A DNA stretch of 64,000 bases from Methyloversatilis discipulorum (GCF_000385375.1 NZ_ARVV01000001.1:806001-870000), one strand, 5' to 3'. Counted from the stretch's first letter, positions 14,974 to 24,649 are shown. The notes: generated from the letters alone by a model not told the origin. Program-made: numbers and translations.

Positions 14974-17900
14974 TTACGCGTGGGCGGTATCGGTGGCAGC
15001 GGCTTCGCCGTCGAGCCAGTCGATGCGCTTCATCTTGCGCACGACGACGAACTCGTCGCGGTTGGTGCCGATGGTTCCGTAGTAGTTGAAGCCGTAGCTC
15101 AGCTGGGCGTAGCCGCCGATCATGTGCGTCGGCTTCAGCACGATGCGGGTGACCGAGTTGTGGATGCCGCCGCGCGCACCGGTGATCTCCGACCCCGGCG
15201 TGTTGATGATCTTTTCCTGTGCGTGGTACATCAGCACCATGCCCGGATTGACCCGCTGGCTCACCACGGCACGCGCGGTGATCGCGCCATTCACGTTGAA
15301 CAGTTCGACCCAGTCGTTATCGACGATGCCGGCCTTCTTCGCGTCGTCCTCGGACAGCCAGATCACCGGGCCGCCGCGGTTCAGCGTCAGCATGTGCAGG
15401 TTGTCGCTGTAGGTGGAGTGGATGCCCCACTTCTGGTGCGGCGTGATGAAGTTGAGCTGGATCTCCGGATTGCCGTTGCTCTTGATGCCGGCGATCGCAG
15501 CCGTCGTCTTCAGGTCCACCGGCGGGCGGTAGCTGACGAAGCCTTCGCCGAAGGCGCGCATCCACGGGTGGTCCTGGTAGAACTGCTGGCGGCCGGTCAG
15601 CGTGCGCCATGGGATCAGTTCATGCACATTGGTGTAACCGGCGTTGTACGACACCTTCTCGCTTTCCAGTCCGGACCAGGTCGGCGACGAAATGATCTTG
15701 CGCGGCTGCGCCTGGATGTCGCGGAAGCGGATCTTTTCGTCCTCGCGGTAGATCGCCAGGTGCTCGTGGTCGCGCCCGGTCTGCTTGCCCAGCGCCTTCC
15801 ACGCCTTCACCGCGACCTGGCCGTTGGTTTCCGGCGCCAGCATCATCACCACTTCGCAGGCGTCGATGTCGGTGTCGATGCGCGGCATGCCCTTGGTCGC
15901 ACCCTCTTCGGTGACCAGACCGTTCAGTTCGCCGAGCTGGCGCACCTCGTCCTGCGTGTTCCACGCGATGCCCTTGCCGCCGTTGCCCACCTTGGTCAAC
16001 AGAGGACCGACCGCGGTGAAGCGCTTGTAGACGTTCGGGTAGTCGCGCTCGACCACCGTCATCTGCGGCGCCGTCTTGCCCGGGATCAGGTCGCACTCGC
16101 CGCGCTTCCAGTCGGCGACGCCGAAGGGCTGCGCCAGTTCGGCCGGGCTGTCGTGCATCAGCGGCGTCAGCACCAGTTCGCGTTCCACGCCGAGATGGCC
16201 GACGCACACCTCGCTGAACTTCTTCGCGAAGCCCTTGTAGATGTCCCAGTCGCTCTTCGACTGCCAGGCCGGGTCCACCGCGGTCGACAGCGGGTGGATG
16301 AAGGGGTGCATGTCGCTGGTATTGAGGTCGTTCTTCTCGTACCAGGTGGCGGTCGGCAGCACGATGTCGGAATACAGGCAGGTGGTGCTCATGCGGAAAT
16401 CGAGCGTCACCAGCAGGTCGAGCTTGCCTTCGGGTGCTTCCGCGTGCCATTTCACTTCCTGCGGCTTGGCGTCGTCGGAGCCGAGGTCCTTGCCCTGCAC
16501 GCCATTGCTGGTGCCCAGCAGGTGCTTCAGGAAGTACTCGTGACCCTTGCCGCTGGAGCCGAGGATGTTGGAGCGCCAGACGAACATGTTGCGCGGCCAG
16601 TTCTGCGGCGCGTCCGGGTCTTCGCAGCTCAGTTCGAGCTGACCGCTCTTCAGCGCGCCGACCGCGTAGTCCTTCGGATCGACGCCCGCGGCATTGGCCT
16701 CGCGCACCACCTGGATGGGATTGGTCTTCAGCTGCGGCGCGCTGGGCAGCCAGCCCATGCGCTCGGCGCGCACGTTGTAGTCGATCATGCTGCCGCCGAA
16801 CTGCGAGGCGTCAGCCAGCGGCGACAGCACTTCCTCGACGCCCAGCTTTTCGTAGCGCCACTGGTCGGTGTGGGCGTAGAAGAAGCTGGTCGAGTTCTGC
16901 TGGCGCGGCGGGCGTATCCAGTCGAGCGCGAAGGCGAGTGCGGTCCAGCCGGTCTGCGGGCGCAGCTTCTCCTGACCCACGTAGTGCGCCCAGCCGCCGC
17001 CGCTCTGGCCGATGCAGCCGCACATCATCAGCATGTTGATGATGCCGCGGTAGTTCATGTCGCAGTGATACCAGTGGTTCATCGCGGCGCCGATGATGAC
17101 CATGGACTTGCCCTTGGTCTTGTCGGCGTTGTCGGCGAACTGGCGGGCGACGGTGATGATCTGGTCGCGCGGCACGCCGGTGATCTTCTCCTGCCAGGCG
17201 GGCGTGTAGGGCGTGTCGTCGTCGTAGCTGTTCGCACCGCTGTCGTTCGGAAGATTGCGGCCGACACCGTAGTTGGCGACCTGCAGGTCGAACACGGTGG
17301 CCACCAGTGCGTCGCGCTTGTCGCCGGCCTTGCCGAGCGCGATGCGCTGCACCGGCACCGTGCGCAGCAGTACGTCGCCGCCGCCCTGCGGGCTGTGCGG
17401 GAAGTGTTCGTGCTCGATGCCGCCGAAGTAGGGGAAGGCGACCTGCGTGTGCTCGACCGGACCGGTGTCGCCCTCGAGCACCGACAGTTTCAGCTTCACG
17501 TCACCGCCGTGGCGCGCCTCCTTCGCTTCGAGGTTCCACTGGCCGGCGTCCGCGCGGCCGTCCGGACCCCAGCGGAAGCCGATGGCGCCATTGGGCAGCA
17601 CGACGCGGCCGTTCTCGTCGAAGGCCACCGTCTTCCATTCAGGATTATTGGCCTGACCGAGCTTGCCGTTGAAATCGCTGGCGCGCACGTAGCGGTCGGG
17701 CACCATCACCGTCTTGCCGTTGGGCAGGGTCTGCTCCTTCAGCAGCACCAGCATCGGCAGGTCGGTATAGCGGCGCGCGTAGTCGTCGAAATACGCGCTG
17801 CGTTTTTCAAAGTAGAACTCCTTCAGGATGACGTGGCCCATGGCCATCGCCACCGCGGCGTCGGTGCCCTGTTTCGGGTGCAGCCAGAGGTCGGCCAGCT

Positions 17901-18765
17901 TGCTGATTTCGGCGTAGTCCGGCGTGACGGCGACGGTCTTCGCGCCCTTGTAGCGGACCTCGGTGAAGAAGTGGGCGTCCGGCGTGCGCGTCTGTGGCAC
18001 GTTGGAGCCCCAGGCGATGATGTAGGTCGAGTTGTACCAGTCGGCCGATTCCGGCACGTCGGTCTGTTCGCCCCAGATCTGCGGGCTGGACGGCGGCAGG
18101 TCGCAGTACCAGTCGTAGAAGCTCATGCAGACGCCGCCGATCAGGCTCAGGTAACGGCTGCCTGCGGCATAGCTCACCATCGACATTGCCGGAATCGGCG
18201 AGAAGCCGATGATGCGGTCCGGGCCGTGCTTCTTGATGGTGTAGACGTTGGCGGCGGCGACCAGCTCGTTCACCTCGTCCCAGCTGGAGCGGACGAAGCC
18301 ACCGAGGCCGCGCACCTGCTGGTAGTCACGGCGCTTGGCGTCGTTCTCGACGATGGAGGCCCAGGCTTCGACCGGGCCGTGCTTCAGACGCGCCTCGCGC
18401 CAGGTCTTGAGCAGGCGGCCGCGCACCATCGGGTATTTGACGCGGTTGGCGCTGTACAGGTACCAGCTGTAGCTGGCACCGCGCGCACAGCCGCGCGGTT
18501 CGTGGTTGGGCATGTCCCAGCGGGTGCGCGGGTAATCGGTCTGCTGGGTTTCCCAGGTGACGATGCCGCCCTTGACGTAGATCTTCCACGAGCACGAGCC
18601 GGTGCAGTTCACGCCGTGGGTGGAGCGCACGATCTTGTCGTGCGCCCAGCGGTCGCGGTAGGCGTCCTCCCAGCTGCGGTCTTCGCCGGTGGCGATACCG
18701 TGGTCGCCCGAAAAGCTTTCCTTCGGTGCGGAGAAGTGGGTCAGTCGGTCGAGAAAGTGGCTCAT
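14974..18765 (-). CDS. narG: Respiratory nitrate reductase alpha subunit (NarG)
   Basis: This 1263-residue molybdenum bis-MGD subunit reduces nitrate to nitrite in the cytoplasm. The N-terminal HGVNCTGSCSW gives the His-x3-Cys-x3-Cys start of the FS0 cluster, and YNSTYIIAWGSNVPQTRTPDAHF contains the region of the aspartate that binds molybdenum. Length agrees with the family (about 1240-1260 residues). There is no Tat signal with twin arginine, as is normal for the membrane-anchored, cytoplasm-facing enzyme. It follows narK2 by 39 bases and leads the narGHJI group. Confidence 0.97.
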   Translation of the reverse strand: MSHFLDRLTHFSAPKESFSGDHGIATGEDRSWEDAYRDRWAHDKIVRSTHGVNCTGSCSWKIYVKGGIVTWETQQTDYPRTRWDMPNHEPRGCARGASYSWYLYSANRVKYPMVRGRLLKTWREARLKHGPVEAWASIVENDAKRRDYQQVRGLGGFVRSSWDEVNELVAAANVYTIKKHGPDRIIGFSPIPAMSMVSYAAGSRYLSLIGGVCMSFYDWYCDLPPSSPQIWGEQTDVPESADWYNSTYIIAWGSNVPQTRTPDAHFFTEVRYKGAKTVAVTPDYAEISKLADLWLHPKQGTDAAVAMAMGHVILKEFYFEKRSAYFDDYARRYTDLPMLVLLKEQTLPNGKTVMVPDRYVRASDFNGKLGQANNPEWKTVAFDENGRVVLPNGAIGFRWGPDGRADAGQWNLEAKEARHGGDVKLKLSVLEGDTGPVEHTQVAFPYFGGIEHEHFPHSPQGGGDVLLRTVPVQRIALGKAGDKRDALVATVFDLQVANYGVGRNLPNDSGANSYDDDTPYTPAWQEKITGVPRDQIITVARQFADNADKTKGKSMVIIGAAMNHWYHCDMNYRGIINMLMMCGCIGQSGGGWAHYVGQEKLRPQTGWTALAFALDWIRPPRQQNSTSFFYAHTDQWRYEKLGVEEVLSPLADASQFGGSMIDYNVRAERMGWLPSAPQLKTNPIQVVREANAAGVDPKDYAVGALKSGQLELSCEDPDAPQNWPRNMFVWRSNILGSSGKGHEYFLKHLLGTSNGVQGKDLGSDDAKPQEVKWHAEAPEGKLDLLVTLDFRMSTTCLYSDIVLPTATWYEKNDLNTSDMHPFIHPLSTAVDPAWQSKSDWDIYKGFAKKFSEVCVGHLGVERELVLTPLMHDSPAELAQPFGVADWKRGECDLIPGKTAPQMTVVERDYPNVYKRFTAVGPLLTKVGNGGKGIAWNTQDEVRQLGELNGLVTEEGATKGMPRIDTDIDACEVVMMLAPETNGQVAVKAWKALGKQTGRDHEHLAIYREDEKIRFRDIQAQPRKIISSPTWSGLESEKVSYNAGYTNVHELIPWRTLTGRQQFYQDHPWMRAFGEGFVSYRPPVDLKTTAAIAGIKSNGNPEIQLNFITPHQKWGIHSTYSDNLHMLTLNRGGPVIWLSEDDAKKAGIVDNDWVELFNVNGAITARAVVSQRVNPGMVLMYHAQEKIINTPGSEITGARGGIHNSVTRIVLKPTHMIGGYAQLSYGFNYYGTIGTNRDEFVVVRKMKRIDWLDGEAAATDTAHA

Positions 18766-18804
18766 GTGTGCTCTCCTGTAGCGGGGCTCGGCGGGGGCAT
18801 GGGG

Positions 18805-20463
18805 TCAGGGGTTCTTCACGTACGCATTGCGGCGCAGGTAGAACCACCAGTTGATGAACAGGCAGATCGCGTAGAACGCGGCGAAGCCGTACATCGCGAG
18901 CTCGGGTGTACCGGCCTTGATCTGCGCACCGATGACCACCGGTGCGATGAAGGCGCCGTAGGCGGCGACCGCCGACGTCCAGCCCAGCACCGGGCCGGCC
19001 TGCTGACGATCGAAGATGACGCCGATGGTGCGGAAGGTCGATCCGTTGCCGATGCCGCTGGCAAAGAACAGCACGATGAACAGGCCGAGGAACATCGGGA
19101 AGTACTGCTCGGGCGTGGCCGAGCTGTAGGCCAGCTTCATCACGTAGCCGACCGCCACCGACGCGACGACCATCACCAGCGAGATGATCTGCGTGACGAT
19201 GGAGCCGCCCCACTTGTCGGAGATCCAGCCGCCGATCGGGCGCACTGCGGCACCGACGAAGGGGCCGATCCAGGCGAAGGCCAGCACGGTGGGCGCGTTC
19301 GGGTTCGGCAGCGTGTGCTGCATGACGCCATTGGCATCGGGCACGTGGCTGACGCCGAAGATCACCTTCATCGCCAGCGGCAGCGCCATCGAGAAGCCGA
19401 TGAAGGAACCGAAGGTGACGATGTAGAGGATGGTCATCGACCAGGTGTGCTTGTCGCTGAAGATCTTGAACTGCCGGGTCACACCTTCGCGCATCGGGCC
19501 GAAGGCGGCGAGCTTCATCACCGTCAGCGCCATGACGATGTCCAGCGGAATTGCGACCCACATGTTCAGCAGGCCCAGACCGGTCGGTGCCGGCAGGTAC
19601 AGATAGAGCATGAAGATCGCCGGTACGAAGGCCAGCGTGTACAGATAGGTGATCTTCGAGAAGGCGACGATGGGGTTGCCGGTGTCGGGCGACACCGCCT
19701 TCAGGTTGTTCATGCCGAACCAGCACAGGATGGACAGCGGCACCAGCGACAGCACCCAGGCGAAGCCGGCGTTCTGGATCCAGGTCGGCGTGCCGGCGGC
19801 GATCTTGCCGAAGATCCAGCCGCTGTCCTTCATCAGCGTCATCGGCTCACCGCCGAAGGCGCCGAGCAGCGGCACGGTCATCACCAGCGGGATGACGATC
19901 TGCATCGTCGTCACGCCGAAGTTGCCGAGGCCGGCGTTGAGGCCCAGCGCGGTGCCCTGCAGTCGCTTCGGGAAGAAGGTGCTGATGTTGGACATCGAGC
20001 TGGCGAAGTTGCCGCCACCGACGCCGCACCACAGCGCCATCAGCTGGAACACCCACAGCGGCCAGTCTGTGTGCTGCAGCGCGATGCCGGTGCCGATGGC
20101 CGGCGCGAGCAGCATGGCCGTGGTCAGGAAGATGGTGTTGCGGCCACCGGCCAGCCGGATCAGGAAGGAGGCCGGGATGCGCATCGTCGCGCCGGAGATG
20201 CCGGCGATGGCGGTCAGCGTGAACAGCTGGTCCTGGGTGAAGGGGAAGCCCAGGTTGAGCATCTGCACGGTGATGATGCCCCACATGCCCCAGACCGCGA
20301 ATCCGCACAGCAGCGCCGGAATCGATATCCACAGGTTGCGGTAGGCGATCTTCTTGCCGGTCGACTCCCAGAAGGCATCGTCCTCCGGCCGCCAGTCCTC
20401 AACATCGGGGCCGCGGGGGGCGCCCTGTACCGGACGTGTGCCGGCGTGTGTGCTTGCGTTCAT
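18805..20463 (-). CDS. narK2: NarK2-type nitrate/nitrite transporter
   Basis: The 552-residue protein is a major-facilitator transporter of the nitrate/nitrite porter family, with about twelve membrane helices. The nitrate signatures are visible, for example CGVGGGNFASSMSNISTFFPKRLQG and ASGIGNGSTFRTIGVIF. The longer form with an extended N-terminus and insertion loops is typical of NarK2 proteins, which exchange nitrate for nitrite. It follows the shorter NarK1-type gene by 22 bases, so the pair is arranged as in several denitrifiers. Which of the two performs nitrate/proton symport and which antiport is inferred from family membership. Confidence 0.9.
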   Translation of the reverse strand: MNASTHAGTRPVQGAPRGPDVEDWRPEDDAFWESTGKKIAYRNLWISIPALLCGFAVWGMWGIITVQMLNLGFPFTQDQLFTLTAIAGISGATMRIPASFLIRLAGGRNTIFLTTAMLLAPAIGTGIALQHTDWPLWVFQLMALWCGVGGGNFASSMSNISTFFPKRLQGTALGLNAGLGNFGVTTMQIVIPLVMTVPLLGAFGGEPMTLMKDSGWIFGKIAAGTPTWIQNAGFAWVLSLVPLSILCWFGMNNLKAVSPDTGNPIVAFSKITYLYTLAFVPAIFMLYLYLPAPTGLGLLNMWVAIPLDIVMALTVMKLAAFGPMREGVTRQFKIFSDKHTWSMTILYIVTFGSFIGFSMALPLAMKVIFGVSHVPDANGVMQHTLPNPNAPTVLAFAWIGPFVGAAVRPIGGWISDKWGGSIVTQIISLVMVVASVAVGYVMKLAYSSATPEQYFPMFLGLFIVLFFASGIGNGSTFRTIGVIFDRQQAGPVLGWTSAVAAYGAFIAPVVIGAQIKAGTPELAMYGFAAFYAICLFINWWFYLRRNAYVKNP

Positions 20464-20485
20464 GATGATCTCCGTGGTGTCCGGT

Positions 20486-21733
20486 TCAGGACTGGGCTGC
20501 GGACGTGCCGTCCATCAGCGGGGTGCGGCGGACTTCGGTGAAGTACATCCAGATCAGCGACACCCACACCACGCCGTACATCAGCATGAAGGCGCTGGAG
20601 CGTATGCCGGTGAGATCGAGCAGGGCACCGAACATGATGGGCAGCACGAAGCCGCCGAGGCCGCCGGCCAGGCCGACGATGCCGCTGATGGTGCCGATGT
20701 TGGCCGGGTAGTCGTTGCTGATGTACTTGAACACGCTGGCCTTGCCGAAGGCCCAGGCGATGCCGAGGATGAACATCAGGCCGGTGAAGGCATACACGTT
20801 GAGGCCGATGTCAAAGGTCTTCGGGCCCTCGACCGTGACGATGGTGAAGTGGGTCTGCGGATAGCTCAGCAGGAAGAGGCAGATCCAGCTCACCCACAGC
20901 ACCCACCAGGTGACGCTGTGCGCGCCGTACTTGTCGGACAGCCAGCCGCCGATGGCGCGCAGCACGCCGCCGGGCAGCGAGAAACAGGCGGCCAGCAGCG
21001 CAGCGGCGCGGATGTCGAGGCCGTACTCGCCGACGTAGTACTGCACCATCCACAGGCTCAGCGCGACATAACCGCCGAACACGATGCTGTAGTACTGGCA
21101 GTACTTCAGTACGCGCGGGTCCTTCAGCGCCTTCAGCTGATCGACGAAGCGCACGTTGCTCGGCACGAGGTGGGCAGGATCGCTGTGGCTGAACAGCCAG
21201 AAGACGATGACGGTGCCGAGCATGATGGCGGCGTAGACCTGCGGCACCATGGTCCAGCCGAAGGCGACCAGCAGGGCCGGCGCGACGAACTTGTTCACCG
21301 CCGCGCCCGAGTTGCCGGCGCCATAGACGCCCATCGCGAAGCCCTGCTGGTCCTTCGGGAACCAGCGCGCGACATAGGGCGTGCCGACCGAGAACGAGCC
21401 GCCGGCCAGACCGACGAACAGACCGATGACGAGGAAATGCCAGTACTCGGTGGCATAGCTCATCATCCAGATCGCCGGCACCGTGGCCGCCATCAGCAGC
21501 GTCATCACGATGCGACCGCCGTACTTGTCGGTCCAGATGCCCAGCGGCACCCGCACCAGCGAGCCGGTGAGCACCGGCGTGGCGGTCAGCAGACCGAACT
21601 GGGTGGCATTGAGATCGAGCGCCTTCTTGATCGGTATGCCGATCACGCCGAACATCATCCACACCATGAAGCACACGGTGAACGCCAGGGTGCTGACGAT
21701 CAGCACCGACAGTGCCTGCCCTTTCCTGGTCAT
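20486..21733 (-). CDS. narK1: NarK1-type nitrate/nitrite transporter
   Basis: This 415-residue major-facilitator protein has twelve predicted helices and the signature GLAGGSFSVGTPYVARWFPKDQQG, the nitrate-porter pattern of helix five, plus GIVGLAGGLGGFVLP near the second copy. It resembles short NarK1 proteins, thought to import nitrate with protons. It is the first gene of the structural nar operon. A perfect FNR-type dyad (21887-21900) and a separate inverted repeat (21846-21863) lie in its 243-base upstream region. Confidence 0.9.
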   Translation of the reverse strand: MTRKGQALSVLIVSTLAFTVCFMVWMMFGVIGIPIKKALDLNATQFGLLTATPVLTGSLVRVPLGIWTDKYGGRIVMTLLMAATVPAIWMMSYATEYWHFLVIGLFVGLAGGSFSVGTPYVARWFPKDQQGFAMGVYGAGNSGAAVNKFVAPALLVAFGWTMVPQVYAAIMLGTVIVFWLFSHSDPAHLVPSNVRFVDQLKALKDPRVLKYCQYYSIVFGGYVALSLWMVQYYVGEYGLDIRAAALLAACFSLPGGVLRAIGGWLSDKYGAHSVTWWVLWVSWICLFLLSYPQTHFTIVTVEGPKTFDIGLNVYAFTGLMFILGIAWAFGKASVFKYISNDYPANIGTISGIVGLAGGLGGFVLPIMFGALLDLTGIRSSAFMLMYGVVWVSLIWMYFTEVRRTPLMDGTSAAQS

Positions 21734-21845
21734 GACGGAATCCTCCCTTTAAGACTGAGGCGATCTTAGGGAGCGGGGCAGTACTGCGGCATCCTTCGGT
21801 GGTAGCGCGCCGAGGGTGCGGAAGAACGATGGTGGGGGTGTTCGT

Positions 21846-21863
21846 GTAGTTCCGAAGAACTAC
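21846..21863. promoter_or_regulatory. 7-4-7 inverted repeat in the narK1 promoter region
   Basis: GTAGTTC-CGAA-GAACTAC is a perfect inverted repeat 25-40 bases downstream of the FNR box. Position suggests it overlaps the transcription start. Its orientation does not fit the standard NarL 7-2-7 site, in which TAC lies at the outer left edge, so I give no regulator. Confidence 0.5.
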
Positions 21864-21886
21864 TCCATCGTCCGGTTGGACGAGGG

Positions 21887-21900
21887 TTGACCAGGGTCAA
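21887..21900 (-). promoter_or_regulatory. FNR/ANR/DNR-type box upstream of narK1
   Basis: TTGACCAGGGTCAA is a perfect dyad that fits TTGAY-N4-RTCAA. Centred at 21893.5, it would place a class II transcription start near 21852, leaving a leader of about 119 bases before narK1. This is the expected control for a nitrate reductase operon in a beta-proteobacterium. Confidence 0.7.
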
Positions 21901-21976
21901 TACGCGGCCGCTGGAAAATGCCCGGCAGGAGACGGGCCCAAGTCCGGGGACGAATGCAGCCGCCGAGGCGCGGAGC

Positions 21977-22651
21977 TCAGATCAGGCCGCGTTCCACCGC
22001 GATGACGGCGACCTGCACGCGCGAACTGACGCCCAGCTTGCGCAGGATGTGCTGCACGTGGATCTTCACCGTGGTTTCGGCGATACCGAGGTCGCGGGCG
22101 ATCACCTTGTTGCTGTCGCCGCGGGCGATGCCGCGCAGGATGTCGGTTTCGCGCGGCGACAGCGCGCCGCTCTGCGGCAGCGCTTCGGCCGCGGGTGGCG
22201 CCGGCGCGGCAGCCTGCCGGAATACCTCGACCAGCTTGCCGGTCATCTCGTCCGCCACCACCGGTTCGCCGCGCATCGCGCGGTGGATGGCCCGCGACAG
22301 TGCCTCGCCCTCCATCGTTTTCAGCAGGTAGCCACTGGCGCCGGCGCGCAGCGCGGCGGCCAGGTCCTCGCCGTCCTCGCTGATGGTGAGCATGATCAGG
22401 CGTGCCTGTGGCGCCGCCTCGCGCAGCGCCGGCAGCGCGTCGACGCCATTGACGCCGGGCAGGTGGTTGTCGAGCAGGATGACGTCGGGCTGCAGCGCCT
22501 CGGCGCGCCGCTGCGCCTCGCCGGCGTCGGCCGCGTCGCCGACGATCTGCAGCAGCGGATCGCGCGACAGCAGCGCGGTGAGGCCACGACGGAACAGGGT
22601 GTGGTCGTCGACCAGCAGGATGCGGATCGGGCTCTCGGACGTGCTTTTCAT
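21977..22651 (-). CDS. narL: Nitrate/nitrite response regulator (NarL)
   Basis: The 224-residue regulator has an N-terminal receiver domain (acidic pair D15-D16, phosphorylation site D61 in VILLDNHLPG, lysine in GYLLKTMEG) and a C-terminal LuxR-type helix-turn-helix (LSPRETDILRGIARGDSNKVIARDLGIAETTVKIHVQHILRKL). It would bind nar promoters when phosphorylated by NarX. Its start overlaps the narX stop (ATGA). The gene lies upstream of narK on the same strand, with its own spacer containing the FNR box. Confidence 0.95.
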   Translation of the reverse strand: MKSTSESPIRILLVDDHTLFRRGLTALLSRDPLLQIVGDAADAGEAQRRAEALQPDVILLDNHLPGVNGVDALPALREAAPQARLIMLTISEDGEDLAAALRAGASGYLLKTMEGEALSRAIHRAMRGEPVVADEMTGKLVEVFRQAAAPAPPAAEALPQSGALSPRETDILRGIARGDSNKVIARDLGIAETTVKIHVQHILRKLGVSSRVQVAVIAVERGLI

Positions 22652-24555
22652 GACGCGGCCTGCATGGGCTGGAGGTCGAGCAGTGTAGGGTCGCTGGCCG
22701 GCAGCGTCAGCACCACCGAGGTGCCGCGGCCGGGGGTCGAGAACACCTCGATGCGGGCGCCTATGCGCGCGGCGCGTTCGGTCATGATGCGCAGGCCGAC
22801 GTGGGTTTCGTCCGGCGGGCCGCCGTCGGTGGAAAAGCCGCGGCCGTCGTCGCGCACTTCGAAACGCCACTGCGGCTGTTGCTGCACGTCGAGCCAGACG
22901 TGGCCGGCGCGCGCGTGCTTGCGCACGTTCGACAAGGCTTCCTGCACGATGTGCAGCACCTGTATCTGCACGTCGGGCGGCAGTGGCATGCCGTGATCGC
23001 GCATCGCCAGCGAGGCGCGCACGCCGCTCTGGTGCTCGAACTTGCGCAGCGTGGCGAGCAGGGCGGCTTCGATGTCTTCGGCATTGGCGCGGGTGCGGAA
23101 GTGCAGCAGCAGTTCGCGCACGTCGCCCGAACTTTCGCGCAGGCCCGCGTCGAGTTCGTCCAGCATCGCGCGCGCACTGGCTTCGTCGTGCGTGGCCAGC
23201 GCCTCGCGCATCATTTCGACCTGCATCTTCATGAAGGCCAGCGACTGCGCGATCGAGTCGTGCAGTTCGCTGGCCAGGAAGTTGCGTTCCTGCGATACCG
23301 CCGCCTCGTTCTGCAGTGCGTTCAGACGCAGGTTCTCCATGCCGCTGGCCAGATGGGTCGCCAGCGCTTCGAGCAGCGAGCGGGTGGGCGCCGACAGTTC
23401 GACGCTGGCGTGGAAAAACAGGTCCACCTCGCCCATCAGCCTGTCCTTCAGACGGACCGGGACCGACACCAGGGTTTCGAAGCCCGCCTCGCCGCAGTAC
23501 TGCAGCGCCTCGCCGCCCATCGTGCGGATCGGAATGACGCGGGCGTAGGGCGGGGCGTTCGGTGCGCCGCAATGGCATTCGTCCGCCTTCAGGCAGCGTT
23601 CGCCGTCGGTCATGTAGGCGGGCAGCCCCTGCGAAGCGAGCAGCAGGTAGCGCTGATTCGATTCGTCGGACCAGCGCAGCGCGACGCCGTCTGCGTGCAC
23701 CGCGCGTGCGACGTAACCGACGAAGCCGCGCGCCAGTTCTTCCAGCGAGCGGGCGGTCGCGATCAGCGAGGTCACTTCGTACAGCGCCTCCAGCCGCTCG
23801 CGCTTTTCCTGCAGCTCGGCCGTCTTGCTCGTCACCTTCGCTTCGAGATTGCGGTACATGGCCTGTATCTGTTCCGCCATGTCGTTGAAGCCGTCAGCCA
23901 GCGTGCCGAATTCGTCGCTGCTGCCGCGTTCGACGCGGGCGCCCAGATCGCCCTGCTGTATCCGCTCAAGTGCTTGCTTGAGCTGACCCACCGGTTCCAG
24001 AACGAACAGATAGCCGATGTAGAGCAGCACCGCCGCACCGATCACCGCAAGCGCCATCGTTGCGAGTTGCAGCAGGTTGAGCAGCGCTGTCCAGTGCGAC
24101 ATGTGGTTCTCGATGCCGGCCACCAGTGCGTCGATGCGTCCGGTGAAGCGCGCGGTGTCGTCGCGCAGACCGTCGGTGCCGCGTGGCGCGGCGTCGAGCC
24201 AGCGCTCGCTGTAGATGCGCCAGTCGCCACGTACCTGATCGAAGCTGCGCCGGATGTCGTTGTCCAGCGGCATGAACAGCGGGCGTTCCGGGTCGCCGGC
24301 ACGCAGCAGTTCAAGACTGCGGTCGAATTCGCGTCGTGCGTGCGGCAGCGCGTCGCGCTCGCCGGTGGCGACCAGCAGCGACATGCGGTAGGCCTGCATG
24401 CGCATGCGCCCGGCCTCGTTGACGGCAGCAGCGCCGCCGTCGAGCTGCCAGGACATCCACAGCGTGAGCGTGATCGACAGCAGCGCGAGCAGGGCGAACG
24501 GCGCCGCGGCGACCGCCAGCTTGGCGCCCAGCCCCCAGTGTTCTCGTTTCGACAT
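22648..24555 (-). CDS. narX: Nitrate/nitrite sensor histidine kinase (NarX)
   Basis: The 635-residue inner-membrane kinase has two membrane helices that flank a periplasmic sensor. The first P-box, NEAGRMRMQAYRMSLLV near residues 41-57, is the nitrate-binding helix of NarX/NarQ proteins. A HAMP domain (VLEPVGQLKQALERIQQGDLGARVERG), a GAF-like region, the HisKA_3 dimerisation site with the histidine in ASELHDSIAQSLAF near residue 430, and an ATPase domain ending in DDGRGFSTDG and GLRIMTERAARIGA follow. It senses periplasmic nitrate and phosphorylates NarL, encoded directly downstream. Confidence 0.95.
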   Translation of the reverse strand: MSKREHWGLGAKLAVAAAPFALLALLSITLTLWMSWQLDGGAAAVNEAGRMRMQAYRMSLLVATGERDALPHARREFDRSLELLRAGDPERPLFMPLDNDIRRSFDQVRGDWRIYSERWLDAAPRGTDGLRDDTARFTGRIDALVAGIENHMSHWTALLNLLQLATMALAVIGAAVLLYIGYLFVLEPVGQLKQALERIQQGDLGARVERGSSDEFGTLADGFNDMAEQIQAMYRNLEAKVTSKTAELQEKRERLEALYEVTSLIATARSLEELARGFVGYVARAVHADGVALRWSDESNQRYLLLASQGLPAYMTDGERCLKADECHCGAPNAPPYARVIPIRTMGGEALQYCGEAGFETLVSVPVRLKDRLMGEVDLFFHASVELSAPTRSLLEALATHLASGMENLRLNALQNEAAVSQERNFLASELHDSIAQSLAFMKMQVEMMREALATHDEASARAMLDELDAGLRESSGDVRELLLHFRTRANAEDIEAALLATLRKFEHQSGVRASLAMRDHGMPLPPDVQIQVLHIVQEALSNVRKHARAGHVWLDVQQQPQWRFEVRDDGRGFSTDGGPPDETHVGLRIMTERAARIGARIEVFSTPGRGTSVVLTLPASDPTLLDLQPMQAAS

Positions 24556-24601
24556 GTGTCCGAGTGTAGGGGCTGTGCGTGCGAATTTCGAGGTCTACGA
24601 C

Positions 24602-24615
24602 GTGATCGACGTCAA
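24602..24615. promoter_or_regulatory. FNR-like box between narX and the PAS kinase
   Basis: The sequence GTGATCGACGTCAA matches TTGAT-N4-ATCAA at eight of ten positions. It lies 47-60 bases before narX and just upstream of the promoter assigned to the divergent kinase gene (centre about -47 from its expected start). It could serve either gene. Confidence 0.45.
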
Positions 24616-24621
24616 GCGATC

Positions 24622-24649
24622 TTGCCGCGCACTTATTTCCTTGTACTAT
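24622..24649 (+). promoter_or_regulatory. Sigma-70-type promoter for the PAS/GAF kinase
   Basis: TTGCCG (24622-24627) and TACTAT (24644-24649) are separated by 16 bases and would start a transcript near 24656, about 130 bases before the ATG at 24784. The match is fair, not strong. Confidence 0.4.

Noticed and set aside
14980..20541. An open frame of over 1800 codons on the plus strand opposite narG and narK2
   Set aside because: It is antisense to highly conserved nar genes, reads as Arg/Val/His-rich filler with no domains, and arises from the high GC content and codon bias of the real genes.
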